From the NCBI RefSeq assembly GCF_000931465.1, contig NZ_CP010892.1, forward strand, positions 434,001 through 498,000: 64,000 nt of DNA, in the 5' to 3' direction. This stretch comes from Pseudomonas sp. MRSN 12121. GTDB taxonomy: Bacteria > Pseudomonadota > Gammaproteobacteria > Pseudomonadales > Pseudomonadaceae. A model generated the notes under the pieces. The model ran no database searches, was not told the origin of the DNA, and saw nothing but the letters and a program-made list of their open reading frames with translations. Below, piece by piece: positions 17,796-29,106 of the stretch. Position 1 is the first letter of the stretch. The number at the start of each line of letters is the position of its first letter. The position numbers and the translations under genes are program-made.

Positions 17796-19001
17796 ATGAA
17801 AACTCTCTGGCAACACTGTCATGTCGCAAGCATGGCGCAAGGTACTTACTCGATCATCGAGGATGCTGCCATCGTGACGTCAGGAGCGCTCATAGAGTGG
17901 ATCGGCCCACGCAGCGAAGTGCCGGCCGGCAACTATGCCGAGCGGCATGACCTGGCGGGGGCCTGGGTCACCCCGGGCCTCATCGACTGTCACACCCACA
18001 CGGTGTTCGGCGGCAATCGCAGCGGCGAGTTCGAGCAGCGCCTGCAAGGGGTGAGCTACGCCGAGATCGCCGCCGCCGGTGGCGGTATCGCCAGCACCGT
18101 GCGGGCGACCCGCGCAGCGAGCGAGGACGAACTGTTCGACAGCGCGCGCAAGCGCCTGAAGAGCCTGCTGCGCGACGGCGTCACCAGCGTCGAGATCAAG
18201 TCCGGCTATGGCCTGGACCTGGCCAGCGAACGCAAGATCCTGCGGGTGGTCCGGCGCCTGGGCGCCGAGTTGCCGGTCAGCGTGCGCAGCACCTGCCTGG
18301 CGGCTCATGCCTTGCCGCCGGAATACGCCGAGCGCGCGGACGACTACATCGAACATATCTGCGCCGAGATGCTGCCGGCGCTGGCGGCCGAGGGGCTGGT
18401 GGACGCGGTGGATGCCTTCTGCGAATACCTGGCGTTCTCGCCGGAGCAGGTGGAGCGGGTGTTCATTGCCGCGCAGCGGCTCGGCCTGCCGGTGAAACTG
18501 CACGCCGAGCAGCTGTCGTCGTTGCATGGCTCCAGCCTGGCGGCGCGTTACCACGCGCTGTCGGCCGACCACCTGGAATTCATGACCGAGGACGACGCCA
18601 TCGCCATGGCCCGGGCCGGCACCGTGGCCGTGCTGCTGCCGGGCGCGTTCTATTTCCTGCGCGAAACCCAGTTGCCGCCGATGGAGGCCCTGCGCAAGCA
18701 CGGGGTGAAGATCGCCGTGGCCAGCGACCTCAACCCCGGCACCTCGCCGGCGCTGTCGCTGCGCCTGATGCTGAACATGGCCTGCACCTGTTTCCGCATG
18801 ACCCCGGAAGAAGCCCTGGCCGGCGTGACCCTGCATGCGGCGACCGCGCTGGGCATGGACAAGACCCACGGTTCGCTGGAGGCCGGCAAGGTGGCGGACT
18901 TCGTCGCCTGGCAGATCGATCGTCCCGCCGACCTGGCCTACTGGCTGGGCGGCGACCTGGAAAAACGCGTCGTGCGCCACGGCGTTGAAGTGGATTTATA
19001 G
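17796..19001 (+). CDS. hutI: Imidazolonepropionase
   Basis: 401 aa amidohydrolase. Hydrolyses 4-imidazolone-5-propionate to N-formimidoyl-L-glutamate. Metal ligands: His66 and His68 ([10 protein letters not shown]), His236 (LHAEQL) and Asp311 (ASDLNPG). A cacggagg ribosome site precedes the ATG. hutG starts 10 bp after its stop. Confidence 0.97.
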   Translation: MKTLWQHCHVASMAQGTYSIIEDAAIVTSGALIEWIGPRSEVPAGNYAERHDLAGAWVTPGLIDCHTHTVFGGNRSGEFEQRLQGVSYAEIAAAGGGIASTVRATRAASEDELFDSARKRLKSLLRDGVTSVEIKSGYGLDLASERKILRVVRRLGAELPVSVRSTCLAAHALPPEYAERADDYIEHICAEMLPALAAEGLVDAVDAFCEYLAFSPEQVERVFIAAQRLGLPVKLHAEQLSSLHGSSLAARYHALSADHLEFMTEDDAIAMARAGTVAVLLPGAFYFLRETQLPPMEALRKHGVKIAVASDLNPGTSPALSLRLMLNMACTCFRMTPEEALAGVTLHAATALGMDKTHGSLEAGKVADFVAWQIDRPADLAYWLGGDLEKRVVRHGVEVDL

Positions 19002-19011
19002 GAGAAGGGCT

Positions 19012-19812
19012 GTGGATAAGGTTCTGAGTTTCAAACAAGGCCGGGTGCCGCTGCTGATCAGCATGCCCCACGCCGGCCTGCGCCTGACGCCGGCGGTCGA
19101 GGCCGGGCTGATCCCCGAGGCGCAAAGCCTGCCGGATACCGACTGGCACATCCCGCGGCTCTATGCCTTTGCCGAAGAGCTGGGCGCCAGCACCCTGGCG
19201 GCGGAATACTCGCGTTTCGTCATCGACCTCAACCGTCCGTCCGACGATAAGCCTTTATATGTCGGCGCCACCACCGGGCTGTACCCGGCCACGCTGTTCG
19301 ACGGTGTGCCGTTGTTTCGTGAAGGGCAGGAGCCATCGAAGCAGGAGCGCGCGACTTACCTGGAGCAGGTCTGGACGCCGTATCACCGGACCCTGCAACA
19401 GGAACTGGCGCGGCTCAAGGCCGAGTTCGGCTATGCCTTGCTGTTCGATGCGCATTCGATCCGTTCGCTGATTCCGCATCTGTTCGAAGGCAAGCTGCCG
19501 GACTTCAACCTGGGTACCTTCAACGGCGCCAGCTGCGATGTCGAGCTGGCCAGCCAGCTGGAGGCGATTTGCGCGCGTCATGATGGCTACAGCCATGTGC
19601 TCAATGGCCGCTTCAAGGGTGGCCATATCACCCGGCACTACGGCAACCCGGCCGAGAACATCCATGCGGTGCAGCTGGAGCTGGCGCAGAGCACCTACAT
19701 GGAAGAGTTCGAGCCGTTCCGCTATCGCGACGATCTGGCGGCGCCGACCCAGGTGGTGCTCAAGCAATTGCTGCAAGGCCTGCTGGCCTGGGGTCAGAAG
19801 CGCTACGGCTGA
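19012..19812 (+). CDS. hutG: N-formylglutamate deformylase
   Basis: 266 aa, N-formylglutamate amidohydrolase family. Releases formate and glutamate, the last step of the pathway begun by HutF. Visible family motifs are SMPHAGL near the N-terminus, FVIDLNRP, LFDAHSIRS and GGHITRHYG. The GTG at 19012 has aggag 7 bases upstream (overlapping the hutI stop) and gives the family length. The longer upstream frame overlaps hutI and is rejected. Last gene of the hut operon. Confidence 0.95.
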   Translation: MDKVLSFKQGRVPLLISMPHAGLRLTPAVEAGLIPEAQSLPDTDWHIPRLYAFAEELGASTLAAEYSRFVIDLNRPSDDKPLYVGATTGLYPATLFDGVPLFREGQEPSKQERATYLEQVWTPYHRTLQQELARLKAEFGYALLFDAHSIRSLIPHLFEGKLPDFNLGTFNGASCDVELASQLEAICARHDGYSHVLNGRFKGGHITRHYGNPAENIHAVQLELAQSTYMEEFEPFRYRDDLAAPTQVVLKQLLQGLLAWGQKRYG

Positions 19813-19817
19813 CCACC

Positions 19818-19876
19818 GCGATCGCTCGCTTCTACTAGGAACGACTCACACCTTGTAGGAGCGAGCTTGCTCGCGA
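19818..19876. repeat. Variant REP pair downstream of hutG
   Basis: gtaggagcgagcttgctcgcga (19855-19876) is a REP variant with a shorter core. A degenerate facing copy (gcgatcgctcgcttctac, 19818-19835) precedes it. It marks the 3' end of the hut operon before pip. Confidence 0.65.
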
Positions 19877-20022
19877 TGGGCCCTCGACGGCAGCGCAAAA
19901 CCCGCAAACAACCCCAAAGTCTCCAAGGACATGCTCATTCCGTGATTCGGGTTTATGATGCCGGACGGCAGAATAATTGAAGTCCCCATCAGGGATGACC
20001 TCGACCCCTTACGGAGCGCGCA

Positions 20023-20994
20023 ATGCAGACTTTGTACCCGCAGATCAAACCCTATGCCCGGCACGATCTGGCTGTCGACGAACCCCATGTGCTGTATGTC
20101 GACGAGAGCGGTTCGCCCGAAGGTTTGCCGGTAGTGTTCATCCACGGCGGTCCGGGGGCCGGGTGCGATGCGCAGAGTCGCCGCTACTTCGATCCGAACC
20201 TGTACCGCATCGTCACGTTCGACCAGCGCGGTTGCGGGCGTTCCACGCCGCACGCCAGCCTGGAAAACAACACCACCTGGGACCTGGTCGCCGACCTCGA
20301 GCGGATCCGCCTGCACCTGGGGATCGAAAAGTGGGTGGTGTTCGGTGGTTCCTGGGGTTCGACCCTGGCCCTGGCGTATGCGCAAACCCATCCTGAGCGT
20401 GTCCACGGCCTGATCCTGCGGGGGATCTTCCTGTGCCGTCCGCAGGAAATCGAATGGTTCTACCAGGCCGGCGCCAGCCGCCTGTTTCCCGATTACTGGC
20501 AGGACTACGTGGCGCCGATTCCGCCGGAGGAGCGCGACGACCTGCTCGGCGCCTTCCACAAGCGTCTGATCGGCAACGACCAGATCGCCCAGATGCACGC
20601 GGCCAAGGCCTGGTCGATCTGGGAAGGGCGCACCGCCACCCTGCGGCCGAACCCGCTGGTGGTCGATCGTTTCTCCGAGCCGCAGCGCGCGCTGTCGATT
20701 GCCCGGATCGAATGCCACTACTTCACCAATCATGCATTCCTTGAGCCGAACCAGCTGATTCGCGACATGGGCAAGATCGCCCATCTCCCCGGGGTGATCG
20801 TGCATGGCCGCTACGACGTGATCTGCCCGCTGGACAACGCCTGGGAGTTGCACCAGGCCTGGCCGAACAGCGAACTGCTGGTGATCCGCGACGCCGGTCA
20901 CGCCGCTTCCGAACCGGGCATTACCGATGCGCTGGTGCGGGCCGCCGACCAGATGGCGCGGCGCTTGCTCGACCTGCCGCCCGAAGAAGCATGA
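20023..20994 (+). CDS. pip: Proline iminopeptidase
   Basis: 323 aa cytoplasmic alpha/beta-hydrolase, peptidase family S33, cleaving N-terminal proline from peptides. Oxyanion motif HGGPG at 41-45, nucleophile elbow GGSWGS with Ser110, acid Asp265 (GRYDVICP) and His293 (AGHAAS). The length equals the family norm. Its stop overlaps the dtd start (ATGA). Confidence 0.96.
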   Translation: MQTLYPQIKPYARHDLAVDEPHVLYVDESGSPEGLPVVFIHGGPGAGCDAQSRRYFDPNLYRIVTFDQRGCGRSTPHASLENNTTWDLVADLERIRLHLGIEKWVVFGGSWGSTLALAYAQTHPERVHGLILRGIFLCRPQEIEWFYQAGASRLFPDYWQDYVAPIPPEERDDLLGAFHKRLIGNDQIAQMHAAKAWSIWEGRTATLRPNPLVVDRFSEPQRALSIARIECHYFTNHAFLEPNQLIRDMGKIAHLPGVIVHGRYDVICPLDNAWELHQAWPNSELLVIRDAGHAASEPGITDALVRAADQMARRLLDLPPEEA

Positions 20995-21428
20995 AGGGCC
21001 TGTTGCAGCGCGTGCGCGGCGCGCGGGTCGAAGTGGCGGGCGAGATTGTCGGCGCGGTGGACCAGGGGCTGCTGGTGCTGGTCGCGGTAGAGCCCGGGGA
21101 CACCCGCGCCAGCGCCGACAAGCTCCTGCACAAGCTGCTTAACTATCGAGTGTTCAGCGATGCCGAGGGCAAGATGAATTTGTCCCTGGCCGATGTGGAG
21201 GGCGGGTTGCTGCTGGTCTCGCAGTTCACCCTGGCCGCGGACACCAGGAGCGGCCTGCGCCCGAGCTTTTCCACGGCGGCCCCGCCGGCCCTCGGCGAAG
21301 AACTTTTTGACTATTTATTGTGCAAGGCGCAACAGTTGCATGGCAAAGTGGCATCAGGGCGTTTCGGCGCGGACATGCAGGTTCACCTGGTCAATGATGG
21401 CCCGGTAACCTTCCTGTTACAGACCTGA
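20991..21428 (+). CDS. dtd: D-aminoacyl-tRNA deacylase
   Basis: 145 aa. Hydrolyses D-aminoacyl-tRNAs (and Gly-tRNA-Ala), preventing D-residues entering protein. Both family signature motifs are present: SQFTL (about residue 77) and NDGPVTF near the C-terminus. Translationally coupled to pip by a 4-bp overlap. Confidence 0.97.
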   Translation: MKGLLQRVRGARVEVAGEIVGAVDQGLLVLVAVEPGDTRASADKLLHKLLNYRVFSDAEGKMNLSLADVEGGLLLVSQFTLAADTRSGLRPSFSTAAPPALGEELFDYLLCKAQQLHGKVASGRFGADMQVHLVNDGPVTFLLQT

Positions 21429-21705
21429 AAGTGCTTGAAACATCTTTTTCGGTCGAAACCGTCCGAAAATGGGCGTTTTTCGCGATAAATACTTGGTCGC
21501 CCCTGATGCGTTGTAACGCGGCCTACTAGATAATCGCGCGCTACGGGGATCAGCGTTCGTTGGTCCGTTTTTGACTTAGGTAGAGACTTGTTCGGAACCG
21601 TTTGGGGAATCATTTAGCCCCATCGGAGTCGGAACAATGCTCGCCAACCTGGCATATAGATAGCTGGCCGTTGGTTTTTTGATCTGTTTTCGGCGAGGGT
21701 TGCTC

Positions 21706-23493
21706 GTGATTGTTAGTCCCTGTAATGCACCAAAATTGTCTGCCAAACGGTTACGAAACGCACTGCTGACAGGCTCTGCACTGTTGTGCCTGCTCAGCGC
21801 CGGCCAACTCTGGGCATTCAATCTGGATGATGTATCGGCCAAGGCTAAGGATCTGGCCGCGCAGAAGTACGAGGCCCCGCGCAGTAACCTGCCGAACGAA
21901 TTTCGTGAAATGAAATTCGCGGACTATCAGAAAATCCGCTTCCTGACCGAAAAGGCCGAGTGGGCGAAGCAGAAAACCCCATTCAAGCTGTCCTTCTATC
22001 ACCAGGGCATGCATTTCGACACGCCGGTGAAAATCAACGAAATCACCGCGAGCACCGTCGAAGAGATCAAGTACGACCCGTCCCGCTTCGATTTCGGCGA
22101 CCTCAAGTTCGATCCCAAGTCCACCGAACAGCTCGGCTATGCCGGCTTCCGCGTGCTGTACCCGATCAACAAGGCGGACAAGCAGGACGAAATCATGACC
22201 ATGCTCGGCGCGAGCTACTTCCGCGTCGTCGGCAAGGGTCACGTCTATGGTCTGTCGGCCCGTGGCCTGGCCATCGACACCGCGCTGCCGTCCGGAGAAG
22301 AGTTCCCGCGCTTCACCGAGTTCTGGATCCAGCAACCCAAGCCGACCGACAAGCACCTGGTGATCTTCGCGCTGCTGGACTCGCCGCGCGCCACCGGCGC
22401 CTACCGCCTGACCCTGCGTCCGGGCACCGACACCATCGTCGACGTCAAGGCCCGGATGTTCCTGCGTGACAAGGTTGGCAAGCTGGGCATCGCCCCGCTG
22501 ACCAGCATGTTCCTGTTCGGCGCCAACCAGCCGTCGAAAGTCCTCAACTATCGTCGCGAGCTGCACGACTCCAGCGGCCTGTCGATCCATGCCGGCAATG
22601 GCGAGTGGATCTGGCGTCCGCTGAACAACCCGAAACACCTGGCCGTGAGCAACTTCTCGGTAGAGAACCCGCGCGGTTTCGGCCTGCTGCAGCGTGGTCG
22701 CGACTTCAGCCACTACGAAGACCTCGACGACCGCTACGACAAGCGCCCAAGCGCCTGGATCGAGCCGAAGGGCGACTGGGGCAAGGGCACCGTCGACCTG
22801 GTGGAAATCCCGACCGCGGACGAGACCAACGACAACATCGTTGCCTTCTGGAGCCCGGAGAAGCAGCCTGAGCCTGGCCAGCCGTTCGATTTCGCCTATC
22901 GCCTGCACTGGACCATGGACGAAGCGTCCCTGCATTCGCCGGACAGCTCCTGGGTCGAGCAGACCCTGCGCTCCACTGGCGACGTCAAGCAATCCAACCT
23001 GATCCGCCAGCCGGATGGCAGCGTGGCTTACCTGGTGGACTTCGAAGGCCCGTCCCTCGCAGCCCTGCCGGAAGACACCGAAGTGCGTAGCCAGGTCAGC
23101 GTCGGCGACAATGCCGAGCTGGTGGAAAACAGCGTGCGCTACAACCCTGAAACCAAGGGCTGGCGCCTGACCCTGCGGATGAAGATCAAGGACCCGAGCA
23201 AAGCCACCGAGATGCGCGCGGCCCTGGTCAAGAACGCCACGCCTGTCGAGCCGGCCAAGGCCGTGCCGGCTTCCAGCTCCTCCATCGCCAAGGCCGACAA
23301 GGTCGCGGCCAAGCAGCAGGAGAAGAAGGAAGCGGACGCCAAGCAGGCTGACGCCAAGCCGGCCAAGGACGCCAAGCACGCCAAAGACGCCAAGCAGCCT
23401 GCTGCCGAGGCGGCCCCAGCCACACCGGAATCTGTCCCGACCGAGCAAGTCCTGACCGAGACCTGGAGCTACCAGTTGCCTGCCGATGAGTAA
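21706..23493 (+). CDS. opgG: Periplasmic glucan biosynthesis protein OpgG (MdoG)
   Basis: 595 aa. Periplasmic protein needed for osmoregulated periplasmic glucan synthesis, acting on the beta-1,2 glucan made by OpgH. The signal peptide ([19 protein letters not shown]) is followed by FNLDDV, then the OpgG beta-sandwich. The GTG at 21706 is chosen for gaggg 6 bases upstream. Oddity: residues about 512-578 are an Ala/Lys-rich low-complexity stretch with AKxAK repeats, after which TETWSYQLP resumes family-like sequence. P. aeruginosa OpgG is about 525 aa, so this looks like an insertion before the last strand. It overlaps opgH by 8 bp. The 277 bp upstream hold no gene; a promoter is expected there but none was clear. 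Confidence 0.95.
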   Translation: MIVSPCNAPKLSAKRLRNALLTGSALLCLLSAGQLWAFNLDDVSAKAKDLAAQKYEAPRSNLPNEFREMKFADYQKIRFLTEKAEWAKQKTPFKLSFYHQGMHFDTPVKINEITASTVEEIKYDPSRFDFGDLKFDPKSTEQLGYAGFRVLYPINKADKQDEIMTMLGASYFRVVGKGHVYGLSARGLAIDTALPSGEEFPRFTEFWIQQPKPTDKHLVIFALLDSPRATGAYRLTLRPGTDTIVDVKARMFLRDKVGKLGIAPLTSMFLFGANQPSKVLNYRRELHDSSGLSIHAGNGEWIWRPLNNPKHLAVSNFSVENPRGFGLLQRGRDFSHYEDLDDRYDKRPSAWIEPKGDWGKGTVDLVEIPTADETNDNIVAFWSPEKQPEPGQPFDFAYRLHWTMDEASLHSPDSSWVEQTLRSTGDVKQSNLIRQPDGSVAYLVDFEGPSLAALPEDTEVRSQVSVGDNAELVENSVRYNPETKGWRLTLRMKIKDPSKATEMRAALVKNATPVEPAKAVPASSSSIAKADKVAAKQQEKKEADAKQADAKPAKDAKHAKDAKQPAAEAAPATPESVPTEQVLTETWSYQLPADE

Positions 23494-26056
23494 CTCTCAA
23501 GCACAGCCAGAAACTCTTGCCGAGTACCTGGCGCACCTGCCGATGACCGATGAGCAGCGCGCGGAACTCGCGGGCTGCAAGTCCTTCAGTGAACTGCACG
23601 AACGCCTGTCGTCCACGACCTTCGATGCGCCCGCCGATGCCGCCCAGGCCTCGGTGGGCCGCCGGCTGACGCTCAATAGCGCCGAGGAGCTGGAAGACGC
23701 CGAGATGCTCGCGGTCGATGCCGCCGGCCGCGTGTGCCTCAAGGCCACGCCACCGATCCGGCGGACCAAGGTGGTTCCCGAGCCGTGGCGCACCAACATC
23801 CTGGTGCGTGGCTGGCGGCGCCTGACCGGGCGTACCAACCCGCCGGCGCCGAAGAAGGACGAGCGGGTGCTGCCGGCGGCGCGTTGGCGCACCGTCGGTT
23901 CGATCCGTCGCTATATCCTGCTGTTGCTGATGCTCGGCCAGACCATCGTGGCCGGCTGGTACATGAAAGGCATCATGCCGTACCAGGGCTGGTCGTTCGT
24001 CGACCTGGAAGAGGTCCTGCATCAACCGCTGATGCAGACCGCGACCCAGGTCCTGCCGTACGCCTTGCAGACCAGCATCCTGATTCTGTTCGGCATCCTG
24101 TTCTGCTGGGTATCGGCCGGTTTCTGGACGGCGCTGATGGGCTTCCTCGAGCTGCTCACCGGCCACGACAAATACCGCATTTCCGGCAAGAGCGCCGGCA
24201 ACGAGCCGATTCCGCAGGATGCGCGCACCGCCCTGGTGATGCCGATCTGCAACGAAGACGTGCCGCGGGTGTTCGCCGGCCTGCGGGCGACCTTCGAGTC
24301 GGTCGCGGCCACTGGTGACCTGGACCGCTTCGACTTCTTCGTGCTCAGCGACAGTAACGACACCGATATCTGCGTGGCCGAGCAGCAGGCCTGGCTGGAC
24401 GTCTGCCGCGAAACCAAGGGTTTCGGCAAGATCTTCTATCGCCGCCGTCGCCGTCGGGTCAAACGCAAGAGCGGCAACCTCGACGACTTCTGCAGGCGCT
24501 GGGGCGGCGACTACAAGTACATGGTGGTCCTCGACGCCGACAGCGTGATGAGCGGCGAATGCCTGACCAGCCTGGTGCGCCTGATGGAAGCCACGCCGGA
24601 CGCGGGCATCATCCAGACCGCGCCGAAAGCCTCGGGCATGGACACCCTGTATGCGCGCATGCAGCAGTTCGCCACCCGGGTCTACGGTCCGCTGTTCACC
24701 GCTGGCCTGCACTTCTGGCAGTTGGGCGAATCCCACTACTGGGGGCATAACGCGATCATCCGCATGAAGCCGTTCATCGAGCACTGCGCCCTGGCGCCGT
24801 TGCCGGGCAAAGGCGCGTTCGCCGGTGCGATCCTGTCCCACGACTTCGTCGAAGCGGCGCTGATGCGCCGTGCCGGCTGGGGCGTGTGGATCGCCTACGA
24901 CTTGCCGGGCAGCTACGAAGAGCTGCCGCCGAACCTGCTGGACGAGCTCAAGCGCGACCGCCGCTGGTGCCACGGCAACCTGATGAACTTCCGCCTGTTC
25001 CTGGTCAAGGGCATGCACCCGGTGCACCGCGCGGTGTTCCTTACCGGCGTGATGTCCTACCTGTCGGCGCCGCTGTGGTTCTTCTTCCTGGTGCTGTCGA
25101 CGGCCCTGCTGGCGGTCAACACCCTGATGGAGCCGCAGTACTTCCTCGAGCCGCGGCAGCTTTATCCGCTGTGGCCGCAGTGGCATCCGGACAAGGCGAT
25201 CGCGCTGTTCTCGACCACTATCGTGCTGCTGTTCCTGCCGAAGCTGTTGAGCATCATCCTGATCTGGGCCAAGGGCGCGAAAGAGTTCGGCGGCAAGTTC
25301 AAGGTGACCCTGTCGATGCTGCTGGAGATGCTGTTCTCCATGCTGCTGGCGCCGGTGCGGATGATTTTCCACACCCGCTTCGTCCTCGCCGCGTTCCTCG
25401 GCTGGGCCGCGACCTGGAACTCGCCACAGCGTGACGACGACTCCACGCCATGGAGCGAAGCCGTGCGCCGCCATGGCCCGCAGACTCTGCTGGGCTTCTG
25501 CTGGGCGCTGCTGGTGATCTGGCTGAACCCGAGCTTCCTCTGGTGGCTGGTGCCGATCGTCGGTTCGCTGATGCTGTCGATCCCGGTGTCGGTGATCTCC
25601 AGCCGGGTTGGCCTGGGCTTGAAGTCCCGCGACGAGAACCTGTTCCTGATCCCCGAGGAATACGCGCCGCCGCAGGAACTGCTGTCCACCGACCAGTACA
25701 CCCATGAAAACCGTTGGCACGCGCTGAACGACGGTTTCATCCGGGCGGTGGTCGATCCGCAGCAGAACGCCCTGGCCTGTGCCCTGGCGACTTCCCGGCA
25801 CGGCGTGGCCGAACCGATCGAGTGGTTGCGTATCGAGCGGGTGCGCCATGCGCTGAAAGTGGGGCCGGCGGCCCTGAACAACGGCGAGCGCCTGGCGCTG
25901 CTGAGCGACCCGGTGGCCCTGGCCCGCCTGCACGAGCAGGTCTGGAGCGAAGGCCACGCCGAGTGGCTGAGCGCCTGGCGGCAATCGGTGGATGAAGATC
26001 CGCACGCGCCGTTGCTGCCGTTGCGACCGCAAGCGGCAATCGCCCAACCGGCCTGA
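23486..26056 (+). CDS. opgH: Glucosyltransferase OpgH (MdoH)
   Basis: 856 aa inner-membrane family 2 glucosyltransferase that makes and exports the linear beta-1,2-glucan backbone of periplasmic glucans from UDP-glucose. N-terminal cytoplasmic part, two TM helices (about 140-200), catalytic domain with [14 protein letters not shown] (DxD) and [11 protein letters not shown], then RRWCHGN (the R-x-x-R-W-type motif), and about six more TM helices. The ATG lies inside the opgG 3' end. It is followed by a hairpin terminator. Confidence 0.97.
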   Translation: MSNSQAQPETLAEYLAHLPMTDEQRAELAGCKSFSELHERLSSTTFDAPADAAQASVGRRLTLNSAEELEDAEMLAVDAAGRVCLKATPPIRRTKVVPEPWRTNILVRGWRRLTGRTNPPAPKKDERVLPAARWRTVGSIRRYILLLLMLGQTIVAGWYMKGIMPYQGWSFVDLEEVLHQPLMQTATQVLPYALQTSILILFGILFCWVSAGFWTALMGFLELLTGHDKYRISGKSAGNEPIPQDARTALVMPICNEDVPRVFAGLRATFESVAATGDLDRFDFFVLSDSNDTDICVAEQQAWLDVCRETKGFGKIFYRRRRRRVKRKSGNLDDFCRRWGGDYKYMVVLDADSVMSGECLTSLVRLMEATPDAGIIQTAPKASGMDTLYARMQQFATRVYGPLFTAGLHFWQLGESHYWGHNAIIRMKPFIEHCALAPLPGKGAFAGAILSHDFVEAALMRRAGWGVWIAYDLPGSYEELPPNLLDELKRDRRWCHGNLMNFRLFLVKGMHPVHRAVFLTGVMSYLSAPLWFFFLVLSTALLAVNTLMEPQYFLEPRQLYPLWPQWHPDKAIALFSTTIVLLFLPKLLSIILIWAKGAKEFGGKFKVTLSMLLEMLFSMLLAPVRMIFHTRFVLAAFLGWAATWNSPQRDDDSTPWSEAVRRHGPQTLLGFCWALLVIWLNPSFLWWLVPIVGSLMLSIPVSVISSRVGLGLKSRDENLFLIPEEYAPPQELLSTDQYTHENRWHALNDGFIRAVVDPQQNALACALATSRHGVAEPIEWLRIERVRHALKVGPAALNNGERLALLSDPVALARLHEQVWSEGHAEWLSAWRQSVDEDPHAPLLPLRPQAAIAQPA

Positions 26057-26058
26057 TG

Positions 26059-26094
26059 ACAACGCCCTTGAGTCCGCTCAAGGGCGTTGTTGCT
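26059..26094. terminator. Terminator after opgH
   Basis: A perfect 14-bp stem (acaacgcccttgag / ctcaagggcgttgt) with a 4-base loop starts 3 bases after the opgH stop and is followed by tgctt. The T-run is weak but the stem is strong. Confidence 0.75.
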
Positions 26095-26283
26095 TGTGGG
26101 CCCGGCTTATCGCCCCGTCTGTAACAACAAATCCTGCGTAAACCCTTGTGCAAACGGCCGGGTGAGTTAGCATCGCACCCCGAATTGCCGCGAGCGGGCC
26201 ACCTGCTGTCCGTATCTGCCGGTTTTCCAGGAAAACCGGCCGCGGGTTCGCCTCACAATAAAATGGGTTCAGGGGACTTGAAG

Positions 26284-27081
26284 ATGAAGAAGTATCTCTC
26301 GATGCTGCTGCTCGGCGTCACGGCACTGGTCGCGGTCAATGCCGCCCAGGCTGGCGCCATCGACGACGCGGTCAAGCGCGGCACGCTGAAAGTCGGCATG
26401 GACCCGACCTACATGCCGTTCGAGATGACCAACAAGCGCGGCGAGATCATCGGTTTCGAGGTCGACCTGCTCAAGGCCATGACCAAGGCGATGGGCGTCA
26501 AGCTCGAACTGGTCTCCACCGGTTACGACGGCATCATCCCGGCCCTGTTGACCGACAAGTTCGACATGATCGGCAGCGGCATGACCCTGACCCAGGAGCG
26601 CAACCTGCGCCTGAACTTCAGCGAACCCTTCATCGTGGTCGGCCAGACGCTGCTGATCCGCAAGGAGCTGGAAGGCACCATCAAGTCCTATAAAGACCTG
26701 AACACCGCCGATTACCGCATCACGTCCAAGCTGGGCACCACCGGCGAGCTAGTCGCCAAGAAGCTGATCGCCAAGGCCAAGTACCACGGCTACGACAACG
26801 AGCAGGAAGCCGTGCTCGACGTGGTCAACGGCAAGGCCGACGCCTTCATCTACGATGCCCCGTACAACGTGGTGGCGCTGAGCAAGGTCGGCAACGGCAA
26901 GCTGGTGTTCCTCGACAAGCCGTTCACCTACGAGCCCCTGGCGTTCGGCCTGAAGAAGGGCGACTACGACAGCCTCAACTTCATCAACAACTTCCTGCAC
27001 CAGATCCACGAAGACGGCACCTACGATCGTATCCATGACAAGTGGTTCAAGAGCACCGAGTGGCTCAAGGACATGGAATAA
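26284..27081 (+). CDS. Polar amino-acid ABC transporter, periplasmic binding protein
   Basis: 265 aa. A signal peptide (MKKYLSMLLLGVTALVAVNA) is cleaved near AQA. The mature part is a family 3 solute-binding protein with KVGMDPTYMPFEM, GFEVDLLKAM, YDGIIPALLTDKFD and the MTLTQERNLRLNFSEPF signature. The exact amino acid cannot be read from sequence. The start at 26284 gives a proper signal peptide; an upstream in-frame extension has none. A REP pair separates it from the permease gene, so it may be made in excess over the membrane parts. Confidence 0.92.
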   Translation: MKKYLSMLLLGVTALVAVNAAQAGAIDDAVKRGTLKVGMDPTYMPFEMTNKRGEIIGFEVDLLKAMTKAMGVKLELVSTGYDGIIPALLTDKFDMIGSGMTLTQERNLRLNFSEPFIVVGQTLLIRKELEGTIKSYKDLNTADYRITSKLGTTGELVAKKLIAKAKYHGYDNEQEAVLDVVNGKADAFIYDAPYNVVALSKVGNGKLVFLDKPFTYEPLAFGLKKGDYDSLNFINNFLHQIHEDGTYDRIHDKWFKSTEWLKDME

Positions 27082-27111
27082 CGCTCGCTCAGACAGACCG
27101 GGTCGCCCCGT

Positions 27112-27174
27112 TCGCGGGCAAGCCTCGCGCCTACAGACTTGCGCAATCCCTGTAGGAGCGAGGCTTGCCCGCGA
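27112..27174. repeat. REP inverted pair (REPIN) between binding protein and permease genes
   Basis: Facing REP copies at 27112-27134 (one mismatch) and 27152-27174 can form a hairpin in the transcript, 30 bp after the binding-protein stop. Confidence 0.88.
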
Positions 27175-27231
27175 AGGCGTCCTGATCGGCGATACCGAAC
27201 TTCCCCGCTGCAAACGGCTGGAACCTGCAAA

Positions 27232-28194
27232 GTGATCAAACATAAAAAAGCCCAATGGCCCTGGCACGCGCTGACCGTGCTAGTGCTGATCGGCGTGGCC
27301 GGCGCGCTGTACTACGCCACCTCGCTGATGTCCTACGAATGGCGCTGGAACCGCGTGCCGCAGTACTTCGCCTACCAGGCCGAGGAATCGCAGCGGGCAT
27401 CGGACATCGCCACCGTCAGTGAAGTGGTCCGCCAAGGCGGCAAGGCCGAGGTCACGCTGCGTAACGACGCGGGGAGCGAGCAACGGCTGACGGTCGACGA
27501 GAGCAGCCTGCAGGTCGCCCGTGGCGACGATGTGGCCGAAGGCGATGTGATTGGCGTGACCCGCCACTGGGCGGCCGGGCCGCTGCTGCTGGGGTTGTGG
27601 ACCACCTTGTGGCTGTCCGTGGTTTCCGGCGTGCTGGGCCTGTTCATCGGCCTGGCGACCGGGCTTTGCCGGCTGTCGAACAACCCGACCCTGCGGGACC
27701 TGTCGACTATCTATGTCGAACTGGTGCGCGGTACGCCGCTGCTGGTGCAGATCTTCATTTTCTATTTCTTCATCGGCACGGTGCTGAACCTGTCCCGCGA
27801 GTTTGCCGGGATCGCCGCGCTGTCGCTGTTCACTGGCGCCTATGTGGCGGAAATCGTCCGCGCCGGCGTGCAGTCCATCGCCCGCGGGCAGAACGAAGCT
27901 GCGCGCTCCCTGGGCCTCAATGCCAGCCAGTCGATGCGCCATGTGGTCCTGCCCCAGGCCTTCAAACGCGTGCTGCCGCCGCTGGCAGGGCAGTTCATCA
28001 GCCTGGTCAAGGACACTTCGCTGGTGTCGGTGATCGCCATCACCGAGCTGCTCAAGAGCGGGCGCGAAGTCATCACCACCTCGTTTTCGCCGTTCGAGAT
28101 CCTGTTCTGCGTGGCGGCCCTGTACCTGTTGATCAACCTGCCGCTGTCGAAGATGGCCAGCCGGCTTGAGCGGAGGCTCGCGCAAAGTGATTGA
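27232..28194 (+). CDS. Polar amino-acid ABC transporter, permease with periplasmic insert
   Basis: 320 aa HisM/GlnP-type permease. After the first TM helix (about residues 12-30) comes a stretch of about 80 polar residues (Glu/Arg/Val-rich, about 40-115) before the remaining helices; standard permeases of this class are about 220-250 aa. The family motif [20 protein letters not shown] (EAA loop) is intact. The GTG at 27232 is chosen because the only earlier start would translate through the REP. It overlaps the ATPase gene by 8 bp. Confidence 0.9.
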   Translation: MIKHKKAQWPWHALTVLVLIGVAGALYYATSLMSYEWRWNRVPQYFAYQAEESQRASDIATVSEVVRQGGKAEVTLRNDAGSEQRLTVDESSLQVARGDDVAEGDVIGVTRHWAAGPLLLGLWTTLWLSVVSGVLGLFIGLATGLCRLSNNPTLRDLSTIYVELVRGTPLLVQIFIFYFFIGTVLNLSREFAGIAALSLFTGAYVAEIVRAGVQSIARGQNEAARSLGLNASQSMRHVVLPQAFKRVLPPLAGQFISLVKDTSLVSVIAITELLKSGREVITTSFSPFEILFCVAALYLLINLPLSKMASRLERRLAQSD

Positions 28195-28921
28195 AGTCCG
28201 CGATCTGGTAAAAGTCTTCGACACCCGGGGCCAGGTGGTCCGTGCGGTGGATAACGTCACCACCCGCGTGGCCAAGGGCGAAGTGCTGGTGGTGATCGGC
28301 CCGTCCGGCTCCGGCAAGTCGACCTTCCTGCGCTGCCTCAACGGCCTGGAACAGTTCGATTCCGGCTCGGTGAGCATCGACGGCCTGCAACTGGCCGACC
28401 CGAAGACCGACGTGAACGCCTACCGCCGCGAAGTCGGCATGGTGTTCCAGCACTTCAACCTGTTCCCGCACATGACCGTGCTGGACAACCTCTGCCTGGC
28501 GCAGAAGGTGGTGCGCAAGCGCGGCAAGCAGGAGCGCGAGGCCAAGGCTCTGGCATTGCTGGAGAAGGTCGGTATCGCGCAGAAGGCCCATGAGTTCCCG
28601 TCGCGGTTGTCTGGCGGTCAACAGCAGCGCGTGGCCATTGCCCGGGCGCTGGCCATGGAGCCCAAGGTCATGCTGTTCGACGAGCCGACATCGGCGCTGG
28701 ACCCGGAAATGGTCGGCGAGGTGCTGGACGTGATGAAGACCCTGGCCCAGGAAGGCATGACCATGGTCTGCGTGACCCACGAAATGGGGTTTGCCCGGGA
28801 AGTGGCGGATCGGGTGCTGTTTTTCGATCACGGCAAACTGCTGGAAGACGCCTCGCCAGCGGCGTTCTTCGATGCACCGCAAGACCCGCGGGCCCAGGCG
28901 TTCCTGCGGCAGGTGTTGTAA
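28187..28921 (+). CDS. Polar amino-acid ABC transporter, ATPase
   Basis: 244 aa GlnQ/HisP-type ATPase. Walker [11 protein letters not shown]-loop [10 protein letters not shown], signature LSGGQQQR, Walker [15 protein letters not shown] and switch His in CVTHEMGFA are all intact. The GTG at 28187 (MIEVRDL) is chosen; cggagg lies 10 bases upstream within the permease gene. It completes a three-gene uptake system. Confidence 0.95.
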   Translation: MIEVRDLVKVFDTRGQVVRAVDNVTTRVAKGEVLVVIGPSGSGKSTFLRCLNGLEQFDSGSVSIDGLQLADPKTDVNAYRREVGMVFQHFNLFPHMTVLDNLCLAQKVVRKRGKQEREAKALALLEKVGIAQKAHEFPSRLSGGQQQRVAIARALAMEPKVMLFDEPTSALDPEMVGEVLDVMKTLAQEGMTMVCVTHEMGFAREVADRVLFFDHGKLLEDASPAAFFDAPQDPRAQAFLRQVL

Positions 28922-28952
28922 GCCACCAGGTATTGGCCTGGTAATACGTCCT

Positions 28953-29096
28953 GTAGCCGCTGCCGAGCCCGCGAGGCTGCGATCGGGTGCGAAGCGCCCG
29001 CACCCGGGCGATGTGTTCTTTCAGGCAAAGCGCACATTCCGCCCCTGGCGAGGACTTCGTCCTCGTTCGCAGCCTCGCGGGCTCGGCAGCGGCTAC
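28953..29096. repeat. Long inverted repeat with 29-bp arms (second copy)
   Basis: The arm gtagccgctgccgag... (28953-28981) is the reverse complement of 29068-29096. About 86 bp lie between the arms and include a smaller GC-rich hairpin (gggtgc...gcaccc-like). It sits between convergent genes (ABC ATPase and chemoreceptor) and may serve as a bidirectional terminator. Confidence 0.8.
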
Positions 29097-29106
29097 AGGG
29101 ACAGCA

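Noticed and set aside
23228-26062. Long minus-strand open frame (944 codons) opposite opgH
   Set aside because: It is a mirror of high-GC coding on the plus strand; its protein is rich in His/Gln/Arg/Val-Gly with no domain, and opgH is fully supported.
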